Below are positions 45,294 through 55,929 of a DNA stretch of 64,000 bases, one piece after another; the first letter of the stretch is position 1; each line of letters starts with the position of its first letter. The notes below the pieces were generated by a model. That model saw only the letters and a list, made by a program, of their open reading frames with translations, made no database searches and was not told where the DNA came from. Source of the DNA: Celeribacter indicus (GTDB taxonomy: Bacteria; Pseudomonadota; Alphaproteobacteria; Rhodobacterales; Rhodobacteraceae); contig NZ_CP004393.1 in NCBI RefSeq assembly GCF_000819565.1, forward strand, positions 2,666,001 through 2,730,000, given 5' to 3'. Position numbers and translations under genes: made by a program.

Positions 45294-46439
45294 TCACGCT
45301 GCGCGACGAACCACAACCGCTCCAATCAGCATGCTCAGCCCCAACGCAAGGAACAGAGGGTCGGCGATCTTGGCTTGCAACAGGCCGGAGGCAGTCGTGA
45401 CAGAGATGAGCATCAAGCTGAATTCGCCGCCATGGGCCAGGATGGCGCCCGCGCGAAGCGCAGTCTCGAGCTGTTCTCCGAACATGCGGGTCAGGGCAAC
45501 AACAAGCGCGAGTTTCACCACCATGAGCACAAAAAGCCATGCCAACACCATTGGCCATGTCGACCAAAGCGCACCTATATGGAGTTGAGCTCCGATACCG
45601 ATGAAGAACACCCCGACGAACAGATCCCGGAACGGCCTGATTTCCCGTTCAACGAATTGGCGGGCGTCGCCCTCAGCGATCATCATGCCGGCAGCGAAGG
45701 CACCGAGCGCCGGCGAAAGACCCGCAACCTGCGCAATAATGGCCGCGAGCAAGGCAACGGTCAGGGCCAGAAGCTGTGCGAGTTCAGCCTCGCCCTGGGT
45801 TGCGACCCATCCGGCAAGCCGCTGAAGCATTGACCGGGCGATGAAGAGCGCCCCGACGAGCACGCCCATGCCCTCGACCATCTTCAGGACGTCGTGCCCG
45901 CTTTCCACGACTCCTGCCGCGGCGATGACATCGTGAAAGGCCAGAAAGCCGACGGCCGCCAGATCCTGAAACAGCAGAACAGCGATCGCGACCCGTCCCT
46001 GGGGCGTCCCGAGCGCATCGCCGCCCGCCAGGACCTTAAGGCAAAGCGCGGTCGACGACATCGCGACCGCGCCAGCGATCAGAACCGCCGCCGCCGGCGC
46101 GATCTCGGTAAAGACGAGCAGCCCTGCGGTGACCGACCCTCCGGTTACGAGCACCTGTGTCAGACCGAGTCCGAAGATCAGCCGCCGGAGCGACACGAGC
46201 TTGTCGAGGGAGAATTCCAGACCAAGCGCAAAGAGAAGCAGGATCACCCCGACCTCACCTATAAGCGTCAGTGTGGCACCCTCGGCGATGAGCCCCAGAC
46301 CGGACGGCCCGATCACAATGCCGGACAGCAGGAAACCGACCAGTGCGGGGATGCCAAGCCATGCGCAGATCGCGACATGGCAAAAAGCCATCATGGCGAG
46401 CAACGCGGCGGCCTCCAACAGCCCCTGGTCGGCGTGCAT
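45294..46439 (-). CDS. KefB-type cation:proton antiporter, membrane domain only
   Basis: 381 residues, almost entirely membrane (12 or so segments), with the CPA2 hallmarks (IPALVGFLLSGIVIGPSGLGL, ALGLEFSLDKL, GRVAIAVLLFQDLAAVGFLAF). Full KefB/KefC proteins continue with a TrkA-N nucleotide-binding domain; here the protein stops after the last helix. It may export K+ or another cation for H+ without the glutathione-linked gate. A KefB-like antiporter is a fixed member of enterobacterial heat-resistance islands. Start and upstream stop overlap (TGATG). Confidence 0.82.
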   Translation of the reverse strand: MHADQGLLEAAALLAMMAFCHVAICAWLGIPALVGFLLSGIVIGPSGLGLIAEGATLTLIGEVGVILLLFALGLEFSLDKLVSLRRLIFGLGLTQVLVTGGSVTAGLLVFTEIAPAAAVLIAGAVAMSSTALCLKVLAGGDALGTPQGRVAIAVLLFQDLAAVGFLAFHDVIAAAGVVESGHDVLKMVEGMGVLVGALFIARSMLQRLAGWVATQGEAELAQLLALTVALLAAIIAQVAGLSPALGAFAAGMMIAEGDARQFVEREIRPFRDLFVGVFFIGIGAQLHIGALWSTWPMVLAWLFVLMVVKLALVVALTRMFGEQLETALRAGAILAHGGEFSLMLISVTTASGLLQAKIADPLFLALGLSMLIGAVVVRRAA

Positions 46440-47023
46440 CAACGTCGCCCGCTTCCATAGACAGTTGCCCCGATCCACGCCGGTGGGTCGGACGCGGGGA
46501 AGGATTCAGCACTCGCTTCACAGACCGGGTCTGCAGCCGTCGCGAGTTCCGCTGATAGATCACGAACGCTGGCCGCGTCGATGCCTCGGTGAAGCCGGTG
46601 CCGGGAACTCGGTCGGTGGCCGGTCTCGATGCGGTGGGCGCCAGGAGCATCGGCTCCCTTGCTGGTTGGCGCTGTCTCCCACCAGAAGCGGCGCGGTGGC
46701 ACGGATCGACGTTTGTCCGGCTCGTGGCGCACGATATACTGCCAGTCGTTTCGTTCCGCGAAGGCGATGGCGCTGTCGAGATCAGGGAATGTCAGGCGGA
46801 TCGGACGATAGGGATCTTTGGTTGCGGTCCAGCCCATAAGAGGCTCGATGACCGGCGCCCGGGCCGTCTCAAACTCGAGTATCCAATGCTGCCGCCTGAT
46901 TGGAGCGGAGGTGTGAGACGAGCGAGCTGGCCTGTAGATCAACGCTGTCGGCACGTCTGGAGATGTCAGGTCAGTTCCGGGGATCTTCGGTCGAAACGGT
47001 GGGCGGTTGTGTCCTTTCAGCAT
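46439..47023 (-). CDS. NDUFS4-like (ETC complex I subunit region) protein, first copy
   Basis: 194 residues. The region about 40-100 (HWILEFETARAPVIEPLMGW, IRLTFPDLDSAIAFAERNDW) matches the NDUFS4 conserved domain. The C-terminus has ASAESFPASDPPAWIG, a motif that recurs in alphaproteobacterial stress-associated small proteins. It follows clpK across a hairpin and overlaps the antiporter start. It shares only the NDUFS4 core with the copy at 39858-40589, so the two are old paralogues. Confidence 0.72.
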   Translation of the reverse strand: MLKGHNRPPFRPKIPGTDLTSPDVPTALIYRPARSSHTSAPIRRQHWILEFETARAPVIEPLMGWTATKDPYRPIRLTFPDLDSAIAFAERNDWQYIVRHEPDKRRSVPPRRFWWETAPTSKGADAPGAHRIETGHRPSSRHRLHRGIDAASVRDLSAELATAADPVCEASAESFPASDPPAWIGATVYGSGRR

Positions 47024-47046
47024 GATTTACCTCTCTTCGGATTGCG

Positions 47047-47071
47047 GCACCGGCGGCGTCACCGCCGGTGC
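47047..47071 (-). other. Hairpin after clpK
   Basis: GCACCGGCGG (47047-47056) pairs with CCGCCGGTGC (47062-47071), 10 bp with a 5-base loop, in the 56-bp gap between clpK and the NDUFS4-like gene. No T-run follows, so partial termination or mRNA protection is more likely than a full stop. Confidence 0.55.
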
Positions 47072-47079
47072 GCGGGCCA

Positions 47080-49860
<2,781 letters not shown>

Positions 49861-49883
49861 TTTTCACCTCCGTCATGCTCCCA

Positions 49884-49922
49884 GCCGGAACGTCCGGACT
49901 GGGTCTCTGTGTTCAGGCCGCC
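49884..49922 (-). repeat. Shared gene-end repeat, copy B (after ftsH)
   Basis: Spans the ftsH stop and the ftsH-clpK gap, and can fold as CCCAG-CCGGA/TCCGG-CTGGG. It shares three ordered blocks with 40638-40678. The repeat includes the last codons, so it could come from duplication of a gene end or convergence on a useful 3' structure. Confidence 0.65.
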
Positions 49923-51745
49923 TCGACCTCCTGAGTGCGGACCTTTTCTGCGATGGCCCGAAGGTCGGGCTCGTCCAGCGTCTCGCGGTAGAGCAGATCG
50001 CGGGACGTTTCCTCCAGCAGCGCCCGGTTCGCGTCGAGAAGCGCGACCGTACGCGCGAAGATGTCGTCGATGATCGCCTTGACAGCGGTATCCATCCGCT
50101 CGGCCGTTGCCTCGCTGTGGCGGCGGTTGAGCCAGGCGGATTGATCCCCCGTGCCAAGGAAGCCGGGCCGCTCGGTGTCATAGCTGACATGGCCCAGATC
50201 GGGGTCCATGCCGTAGCGCGCGACCATGGCCCTGGCGATGTCGGTTGCCTTCACCAGGTCGTCGGCGGCACCGGTCGAAAGGTGATCGTATATGAGCTTC
50301 TCGGCCGCACGCCCGCCCAGAAGAACGGCGATCTTGTTCTCCAGTTCCTCGCGGGTCATCAGGAAGCGGTCCTCGGTCGGGCGCTGGATCGTATAGCCGA
50401 GCGCACCGATCCCGCGCGGGATGATCGAGACTTTGTGCACCGGATCGACCCCCGGCAGCGCCATCGCGACCAGCGCGTGCCCCATTTCGTGATGCGCCAC
50501 GATTTCCCGCTCGCGCGCGTTCAGAACACGGTTGCGCTTCTCCAGCCCGGCGACGATACGCTCTACTGCGTTGTTGAAGTCTTCCATGGTCACCGCATCG
50601 GCCTTTCGGCGGGTTGCCAATAGCGCCGCCTCATTGACCAGATTTGCCAGGTCCGCTCCGGAAAAGCCCGGGGTCAGCCCGGCGACCTTCTCCGCATCCA
50701 CGTCCGGTGCGAGCGTCACCTTCTTCATGTGTACCCCGAGGATCTGGATGCGGCCCTTCTTGTCGGGCTTGTCCACCAGCACCTGCCGGTCGAAGCGCCC
50801 GGCCCTGAGCAGCGCCGGGTCGAGGATTTCCGGCCGGTTGGTGGCCGCCAGCAGCACGATCCCCGACGACGGGTCGAACCCGTCCAGCTCAGTGAGAAGC
50901 TGGTTCAGCGTCTGTTCGCGCTCGTCATGCCCGCCGGCCATCTGACCGGAGGCGCGGGCGCGGCCGAGCGCGTCGAGCTCGTCGATGAAGATGATCGCCG
51001 GTGCGTTCTTGCGGGCCTGCTCGAACAGGTCGCGCACCCGGGCCGCACCGACGCCCACGAACATCTCGACGAATTCCGAGCCCGAGATCGAGAAGAAGGT
51101 CACGCCCGCCTCGCCCGCCACGGCCCGCGCCAGAAGCGTCTTGCCGGTACCCGGCGGGCCGACCAGCAGGATGCCTTTCGGGATCCGGGCGCCGAGCTTG
51201 CCGTAATCCTCAGGCGTCTTCAGGAAATCGACCACTTCCTCCAGCTCGGCCTTGGCCTCGTCGACCCCGGCCACATCGGCAAAGCTGACGCCCGTTTCCT
51301 TCTCCATGTAGACCTTGGCCTTGCTCTTGCCGACCTGCAGGAAACCGCCAAAACCCTGACGCTCGGCGAACTTGCGAAAGACGAACATCCAGAGACCGAA
51401 GAAGACCACTGCAGGCACCACCCAGGAGAGAAGCACCCCGATCCAGGTGTTTTGCGGAACGCCGGTGATCTCGACATCCGCGTCGTCCAGCCGTTCAAGA
51501 ATTGCGGGATCGACGATCGTGGTGACGAAGCCAGAGCGGCCGTCGATGGGAGTCTCGAAGGTGCCGGTGATCGTATCGGACCCGACCGAAACCGAAGCGA
51601 TGTCGCCGTCGGCGAGATACTGTTCGAATTGGCTGTAGCTGATCGGCGCGATGCTGCGGTAGCTGGCGATCAGATCCTGAATAAAGATCACCGCAAAAAA
51701 TGCGACGATCCAGTACCAGATGTTAAATTCGGTTCTCTTTTCCAT
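49913..51745 (-). CDS. ftsH: Membrane AAA+ metalloprotease FtsH
   Basis: 610 residues: a short N-terminus, TM1 (about 9-26), a periplasmic domain, TM2 (about 103-123), an AAA module with Walker A GPPGTGKT (196-203), Walker B FIDELDAL (253-260) and the second region of homology [20 protein letters not shown], and the zinc protease site HEMGH (419-423). FtsH degrades misfolded membrane and some cytosolic proteins. The chromosomal essential copy should be elsewhere; this is an element paralogue. It heads the operon ftsH, clpK, NDUFS4-like, kefB under a sigma-32-like promoter. Confidence 0.93.
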   Translation of the reverse strand: MEKRTEFNIWYWIVAFFAVIFIQDLIASYRSIAPISYSQFEQYLADGDIASVSVGSDTITGTFETPIDGRSGFVTTIVDPAILERLDDADVEITGVPQNTWIGVLLSWVVPAVVFFGLWMFVFRKFAERQGFGGFLQVGKSKAKVYMEKETGVSFADVAGVDEAKAELEEVVDFLKTPEDYGKLGARIPKGILLVGPPGTGKTLLARAVAGEAGVTFFSISGSEFVEMFVGVGAARVRDLFEQARKNAPAIIFIDELDALGRARASGQMAGGHDEREQTLNQLLTELDGFDPSSGIVLLAATNRPEILDPALLRAGRFDRQVLVDKPDKKGRIQILGVHMKKVTLAPDVDAEKVAGLTPGFSGADLANLVNEAALLATRRKADAVTMEDFNNAVERIVAGLEKRNRVLNAREREIVAHHEMGHALVAMALPGVDPVHKVSIIPRGIGALGYTIQRPTEDRFLMTREELENKIAVLLGGRAAEKLIYDHLSTGAADDLVKATDIARAMVARYGMDPDLGHVSYDTERPGFLGTGDQSAWLNRRHSEATAERMDTAVKAIIDDIFARTVALLDANRALLEETSRDLLYRETLDEPDLRAIAEKVRTQEVEAA

Positions 51746-51803
51746 CCCCTTCTCTCCTCGGCGCCAACCCGTAGAGATGTTGCTGATTTGTCACATCCGG
51801 CCA

Positions 51804-51831
51804 GATTGGTATTGCTTGAGCCGAGTTCAAG
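51804..51831 (-). promoter_or_regulatory. Candidate heat-shock (sigma-32) promoter for ftsH-clpK
   Basis: On the minus strand CTTGAA (51831-51826), 16 bases, then CCAATC (51809-51804). Together with two upstream bases (CCTCTTGAA) it matches the hsp20 promoter. The predicted leader to the ftsH ATG is ~50 bases with GAGGAGAGAAGGGG as ribosome site. Confidence 0.6.
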
Positions 51832-51932
51832 AGGGATCCGACATGAAGATCGAAGCTGGCAACGATGCCCAAAATTCTTACATCCCGTGGCGTGCCACTT
51901 CCCGTTAGCCGCGAGTGAAATTTATTGCGATC

Positions 51933-52868
51933 ATGACTGCGACGCCGCGCCACCAATTCCTGAACCTGCTCCAATCCATACTGCTTTTGGCGGGTATGGC
52001 GGTTATCGCCTGGTTCATCGTTTCGGCGATTGCGGGACAGGGCTTGGCGATTGCGATCGTCATCGGATCCTTGCTGGGATTGCTGCTGTCACCCGGCATC
52101 CCGAAACGCCTTTTGCTGAACGCCTACGGCGCACGCAGGCTCAGCGGGCGGGAATTTCCAGAGGGCATGGCGATACTGGCCGAACTCGCACGCCGCGCCG
52201 GGCTGCCGCGTGTACCGGAACTCTACTATGTACCGAGCCAGATGCCGAACGCCTTCGCTATGGGCTCTCCGGATGAAAGCGCCGTCTGCGTCAGTGATGG
52301 TCTTCTGCGATTGATGAACCAGCGCGAACTGGCCGGGGTCCTGGCGCATGAGGTCGCTCACATCGCCAACCGCGATCTCTGGATCATGGGTCTGGCCGAC
52401 GCGATGTCGCGCGCAGTGTCGCTCGCGTCCTGGGTTGGGCAACTCATCCTGCTGCTGAACCTGCCGCTCATCCTGGCCGGCGCGGCTTATGTGCCCTGGC
52501 AGGTACCGCTTGTCCTGATCTTTTCACCCACGATCATGGCCCTTCTTCAGCTCGCGCTGTCGCGGGCCCGGGAATACGATGCCGACAGGGGTGGCGCCGA
52601 GCTGACCGGCGATCCCGATGGCCTCGCTTCGGCCCTCCTCAAGCTGGAACGTCGCGTCGGGCGCGTCTGGGAAGACATGTTCCTGCCCGGACGCCGCATC
52701 CCCGAACCCTCGCTCCTGCGCACGCACCCGCCCACCGCCGATCGAGTCCGGCGGCTGCGCGCACTTTCCGGACCCCGCCGACCGGTCCCACCGTCCGTTC
52801 CCCTGAACGCACCGCGGGCTGTGCGCGTTTCCACGCCGCGTTACGGGCCTGGGGGCGTCTATCGATGA
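51933..52868 (+). CDS. HtpX-like M48 family membrane metalloprotease
   Basis: 311 residues. Two N-terminal membrane segments (about 15-55), the zinc site HEVAHIANRD, further hydrophobic segments and the third ligand region SRAREYDADRGGAELTG define an M48B peptidase like HtpX. HtpX degrades misfolded membrane proteins alongside FtsH. Neither candidate start (GTG 51915, ATG 51933) has a clear ribosome site; the ATG is chosen. It is divergent from ftsH, with a short 21-codon frame (51843-51908) just ahead. Confidence 0.82.
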   Translation: MTATPRHQFLNLLQSILLLAGMAVIAWFIVSAIAGQGLAIAIVIGSLLGLLLSPGIPKRLLLNAYGARRLSGREFPEGMAILAELARRAGLPRVPELYYVPSQMPNAFAMGSPDESAVCVSDGLLRLMNQRELAGVLAHEVAHIANRDLWIMGLADAMSRAVSLASWVGQLILLLNLPLILAGAAYVPWQVPLVLIFSPTIMALLQLALSRAREYDADRGGAELTGDPDGLASALLKLERRVGRVWEDMFLPGRRIPEPSLLRTHPPTADRVRRLRALSGPRRPVPPSVPLNAPRAVRVSTPRYGPGGVYR

Positions 52869-52889
52869 GAACATTTTTTGCGTCGAGGT

Positions 52890-52918
52890 CTTGAAGTTGC
52901 AAATAGGCAACACTTTAT
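52890..52918 (+). promoter_or_regulatory. Candidate heat-shock promoter for the three-gene hsp20 cluster
   Basis: CTTGAA (52890-52895), 16 bases, then ACTTTAT (52912-52918), in the 265-bp gap after htpX. A second CTTGAA at 53052-53057 has no matching -10 box. The leader to the first hsp20 would be about 210 bases. Confidence 0.45.
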
Positions 52919-53085
52919 CCGCAGCGGAACGCCCAGTTGGGGTTTCACGGATACGCGACAGGTTCGGCTGATTCAGCGGACCGCCTGGCGTTCGCCCGAG
53001 GGGAGCGCATGGCAGACGCGAATGCTCTAGACCGCCGCCAAAATGGCGAACCTTGAAGCATGTCCGTTCTCCGCCGGCGTTCAGT

Positions 53086-53107
53086 GGCGTGGTGACAAAT
53101 CCACGCC
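53086..53107 (+). promoter_or_regulatory. Leader hairpin ahead of hsp20
   Basis: GGCGTGG (53086-53092) and CCACGCC (53101-53107) form a perfect 7-bp stem 27 bases ahead of the start. Directly after it CCGTC/GACGG can form a second stem that ends beside the GGAGG ribosome site. It lacks the UUGCU box of ROSE, so a thermometer of another kind is only a possibility. Confidence 0.4.
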
Positions 53108-53133
53108 GTCAACTGAAACGACGGAGGCGAAAC

Positions 53134-53562
53134 ATGCTCTATCCCACCTACACACGTCGCAGCGATCCGTTTGCGCTGATGCGCTCGATGCTGCGCGATT
53201 TTGACGGGACCTCTCCTAGCCGCGTAACCCAGCCCGTTTTCCCCGCCGTAAACGTCTGGCAGGGCGACGAGGCGGTCGCGATCACTGCAGAACTCCCTGG
53301 CGTGGATCCGGCCGACATCGACATTTCCGTGAAGGAGAATGTCCTGACGCTCTCTGGCGAGCGCAAGGCGCCCGAAATTCCGGAAGGCGCCCGCTGGCAC
53401 CGCAACGAACGCGGCTTTGGCAAGTTCGCTCGTTCGGTTCGGCTACCCTTCGTGGCCGCGGAGGACAAGGTCGAGGCGCGGATGACCAACGGTGTGCTCC
53501 GCATCGTGATCGGCCGCCCCGAAGAGGACAAGCCGCGGAGAATCGAGATCAAGGCTGCGTAA
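53134..53562 (+). CDS. Small heat-shock protein, Hsp20 family (cluster copy 1)
   Basis: 142 residues: a short N-terminus with a Met/Phe-rich helix (DPFALMRSMLRDF), then the alpha-crystallin domain (about 38-135; ITAELPGVDPADIDISVKEN, GVLRIVIGRPEEDKPRRIEI with an IEI C-terminal anchor). Start set by GGAGG 6 bases ahead. First of three hsp20 genes read rightwards with gaps of 15 and 41 bp. Confidence 0.9.
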   Translation: MLYPTYTRRSDPFALMRSMLRDFDGTSPSRVTQPVFPAVNVWQGDEAVAITAELPGVDPADIDISVKENVLTLSGERKAPEIPEGARWHRNERGFGKFARSVRLPFVAAEDKVEARMTNGVLRIVIGRPEEDKPRRIEIKAA

Positions 53563-53577
53563 GAGGAGGACCAATAT

Positions 53578-53976
53578 ATGACCAACGATGTAACACATAC
53601 TGCCGACAAGACCCCGGCCGAGACACCGGAAACCACCACCGGCCGTCGTATCTATAGGCCGCTGACCGACATCGTCGAAACGGCTGACGGGGTGACACTG
53701 ACACTCGAGATGCCGGGCGTCGCCGCCGAAGACGTGGATATCACGCTCGAAAAGCGCGTGTTGACGATCAGAGGTAAGGTCCATGCCACGCAGCCCGAGA
53801 AGCTGCAACTGGCCTATGCCGAATACGGCGAGGGCGATTTCGAGCGAGCCTTTACCATGTCCGACGATTTCGACCCCGACAAGATCGGCGCGCAGGTCTC
53901 TAATGGTGTGCTGACCCTGACGCTGCCGCGCGCAGCGGAAGCCCAACCCAAAAAGATCACGGTAACGGCGTCGTAA
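53578..53976 (+). CDS. Small heat-shock protein, Hsp20 family (cluster copy 2)
   Basis: 132 residues. A hydrophilic Thr-rich N-terminus (about 1-25) lacks the usual aromatic helix, so this copy may oligomerise differently. The alpha-crystallin domain (about 27-128) has LEMPGVAAEDVDITLEKR and GVLTLTLPRAAEAQPKKITV. A good ribosome site (GAGGAGGA) lies ahead. Probably cotranscribed with its neighbours and able to form mixed oligomers, which is inferred. Confidence 0.88.
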   Translation: MTNDVTHTADKTPAETPETTTGRRIYRPLTDIVETADGVTLTLEMPGVAAEDVDITLEKRVLTIRGKVHATQPEKLQLAYAEYGEGDFERAFTMSDDFDPDKIGAQVSNGVLTLTLPRAAEAQPKKITVTAS

Positions 53977-54017
53977 GCCGGGCACGTCGCACCAAAAAAG
54001 AAGAAAGGAGAACTCAC

Positions 54018-54509
54018 ATGCAGATCAAGGACCTGATCCCCTGGGCGCGGAAGGATCATGCGCCCGACCCGAAAAGTGATGACCAGAACCCCATCGCCAC
54101 CCTTCAACGCGACATGAACCGTGTGTTCGAAGGCTTCTGGAACCGCGTCGGCGATTTCGACTGGCCCTGGGGAGGCGGCGAGGCGAAATCCGACGTGGTC
54201 GAGACCGAAGATCACGTGGAGGTATCGATCGAACTGCCCGGGATGGAAATGAAGGACATCGAGGTCACCGTGACCGATGACATCCTGACCATCAAGGGCG
54301 AGAAGAAGATCGAGCGGCAGGAGGAGAAGAAGGGCTATTATCTCTCCGAACGCAGCTATGGCGCGATCTATCGCACGATCCCGCTACCGCCGGGAGTCGA
54401 CGGTGAGAAGGCCGATGCCAGCTTCAAGAACGGCGTGCTGACGATCAAGCTGCCGCAGACCCCGGAGGCGCAGGCCAAGGTCAAGCGCATCGAGGTGAAA
54501 AACGCCTGA
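54018..54509 (+). CDS. Small heat-shock protein, Hsp20 family (cluster copy 3)
   Basis: 163 residues. The N-terminus (MQIKDLIPWARKD, then MNRVFEGFWNRVGDFDWPWG) carries the aromatic helix of the HspC/MctHsp20 type, followed by the alpha-crystallin domain (about 55-158; IELPGMEMKDIEVTVTDD, GVLTIKLPQTPEAQAKVKRI). It has a GAAAGGAG ribosome site. It is the last gene before a large hairpin. This type resembles the sHsp20 genes beside clpK in enterobacterial and Pseudomonas islands, though that is a by-eye comparison. Confidence 0.9.
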   Translation: MQIKDLIPWARKDHAPDPKSDDQNPIATLQRDMNRVFEGFWNRVGDFDWPWGGGEAKSDVVETEDHVEVSIELPGMEMKDIEVTVTDDILTIKGEKKIERQEEKKGYYLSERSYGAIYRTIPLPPGVDGEKADASFKNGVLTIKLPQTPEAQAKVKRIEVKNA

Positions 54510-54516
54510 TACCAAT

Positions 54517-54549
54517 GTCGTGCCGACAGTACCGTGCTGTCGGCACGAC
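54517..54549 (+). terminator. Hairpin ending the hsp20 cluster
   Basis: GTCGTGCCGACAG (54517-54529) and CTGTCGGCACGAC (54537-54549) form a perfect 13-bp stem with a 7-base loop, 8 bp after the last hsp20 stop. The following bases are not T-rich, so it may work with another factor. Confidence 0.65.
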
Positions 54550-54774
54550 GATCTACACTTCTCCTGTCTTGGACGCTTAAATCCAATCGGGAGAGAGCCA
54601 TGCAGGTCGGGTTGGAACTTCAGGCGGTTGCCCGGGACAGGTCTTCCGCAAAAGTACTTCCGAGTAGTTCACATAGCTAAAATGGACGAACGATCTCGTC
54701 ACAAGCACAGCACCAGAACCCTGCACGATTGAGTGCGAGACTCACCTATGGGGGCATCGAGCGGATGACACACG

Positions 54775-55755
54775 ATGAAAAGGAGAGCACGTGACATTGA
54801 GTTTCGGCACCTGCGGTGCTTCGTTAATGCAGCCGATCATGGCAGTTTCCGAAAGGCTGGAAGCACGATGGGTGTCCAGCAGTCATCAATCAGTCGATGC
54901 ATCTGCGATCTCGAGGATCGCCTCGGAACATCCTTGTTCCACCGTCATCGAAGCGGTGTGACCCTAAACCGCGCCGGGCAACAATTTCTACCTCGCGCAC
55001 GTCAGATAATTCGCGGGCTTGATGAGAGCTTGCACGCGATGGCGGCACTTGGCAGATCGGAAAACGGCAGTATAAGAGTCGGCATTTATTCATCGATTGC
55101 CTCGGGCTTTCTGGCCGAATTGCTGTGCTCCTTCGGGGATCAGCACAATCATGTGCAGATCGAATTGATCGATGGAAACCCGGAAGAACACGTCGCTGCC
55201 ATCCGTCGGCTCAAACTCGACGTCGCTTTCCTAACTGGAACCCGGACCTGGCAAGAATGTGACAGCGCATTAATGTGGTCAGAAGGTGTTTTCGTTGTCC
55301 TGCCTGAACGTCATGAGTTAGCCATCCGGACAGCAGTCGACTGGCGCGAGCTTAGCGGCGAGGCTTTCATGGTCAGCAAAACAGCGCCGGGCCAAGAGAT
55401 CTATGACTATCTGGTGAGGAAGCTGGCAGACCTCAGTTGGCACCCTGACATACATGTGCAATCCGTAAGTCGAGATAACCTGCTGTCATTGGTTGCCATT
55501 GGGCGAGGTTTGACCGTGGTCAGCGAGGCGATGACGGTGACGAACCACCCGGGAGTGGTCTTTCGACCGATCAAGGGCGAGCGCCTTCCATTTTCTGCAA
55601 TCTGGTCGCCGAATAACGACAACCCCGCGTTCAGGCGTCTTCTGAGCATGGCGAGGACAAAAGCAGGGTCGGAAAGAAGCGCGGCTATCAGTGAGCATCT
55701 CTGTGGATTTGAGCCGCACGCCTCGCCTTCGCAAACCCGCGATCCGTCGCCATGA
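54775..55755 (+). CDS. LysR-type transcriptional regulator beside the trb operon
   Basis: 326 residues. The N-terminal winged helix (about 9-70; LRCFVNAADHGSFRKAGSTM, SSISRCICDLEDRLG) and a substrate-binding domain are present. GC content is lower than in neighbouring genes. LysR genes facing the trb operon occur in related alphaproteobacterial elements, suggesting control of transfer or of an accessory function, but the target is not known. The 3' end overlaps the convergent DUF2274 gene by 68 bp. Confidence 0.88.
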   Translation: MKRRARDIEFRHLRCFVNAADHGSFRKAGSTMGVQQSSISRCICDLEDRLGTSLFHRHRSGVTLNRAGQQFLPRARQIIRGLDESLHAMAALGRSENGSIRVGIYSSIASGFLAELLCSFGDQHNHVQIELIDGNPEEHVAAIRRLKLDVAFLTGTRTWQECDSALMWSEGVFVVLPERHELAIRTAVDWRELSGEAFMVSKTAPGQEIYDYLVRKLADLSWHPDIHVQSVSRDNLLSLVAIGRGLTVVSEAMTVTNHPGVVFRPIKGERLPFSAIWSPNNDNPAFRRLLSMARTKAGSERSAAISEHLCGFEPHASPSQTRDPSP

Positions 55756-55927
55756 ACCGCTCCAGCATCGGCACGATCAGCCGGACAGGATCGGCAACAG
55801 CTTGGCCTGTCTCCCGCCCCAGCACCTCTGCATAAGCGACAAGATCGCGATGAACGGACGCCGGCAGTTCCACTGTCACCTTCACCGGCTTGTCATCGGG
55901 CAACGGCCCAAGCTTCAGTTTCGACAT
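55688..55927 (-). CDS. DUF2274 family protein of the trb operon
   Basis: 79 residues. It has the DUF2274 pattern (KLKLGPLPDDKPVKVTVELP, VHRDLVAYAEVLG) and a ribbon-helix-helix-like hydrophobic pattern, but no function is known. It is regularly the last gene after trbI in alphaproteobacterial conjugative elements, and here its ATG lies 2 bp past the trbI stop. Confidence 0.8.
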   Translation of the reverse strand: MSKLKLGPLPDDKPVKVTVELPASVHRDLVAYAEVLGRETGQAVADPVRLIVPMLERFMATDRGFAKARRAAQIHRDAH

Positions 55928-55929
55928 GA

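Noticed and set aside
44857..45325. Leftward frames across the kefB-glycosyltransferase gap
   Set aside because: They begin inside flanking genes, have no ribosome site and no recognisable domain.
54018..54509. Possibility that the third hsp20 is a duplicate of the chromosomal copy at 4689
   Set aside because: N-termini and loop regions differ strongly; only the general alpha-crystallin motifs are shared.
54601..54681. 26-codon frame with GGGAGAG ahead, after the hsp20 cluster
   Set aside because: Too short and without homology or conserved context to support as a gene; possibly a remnant.
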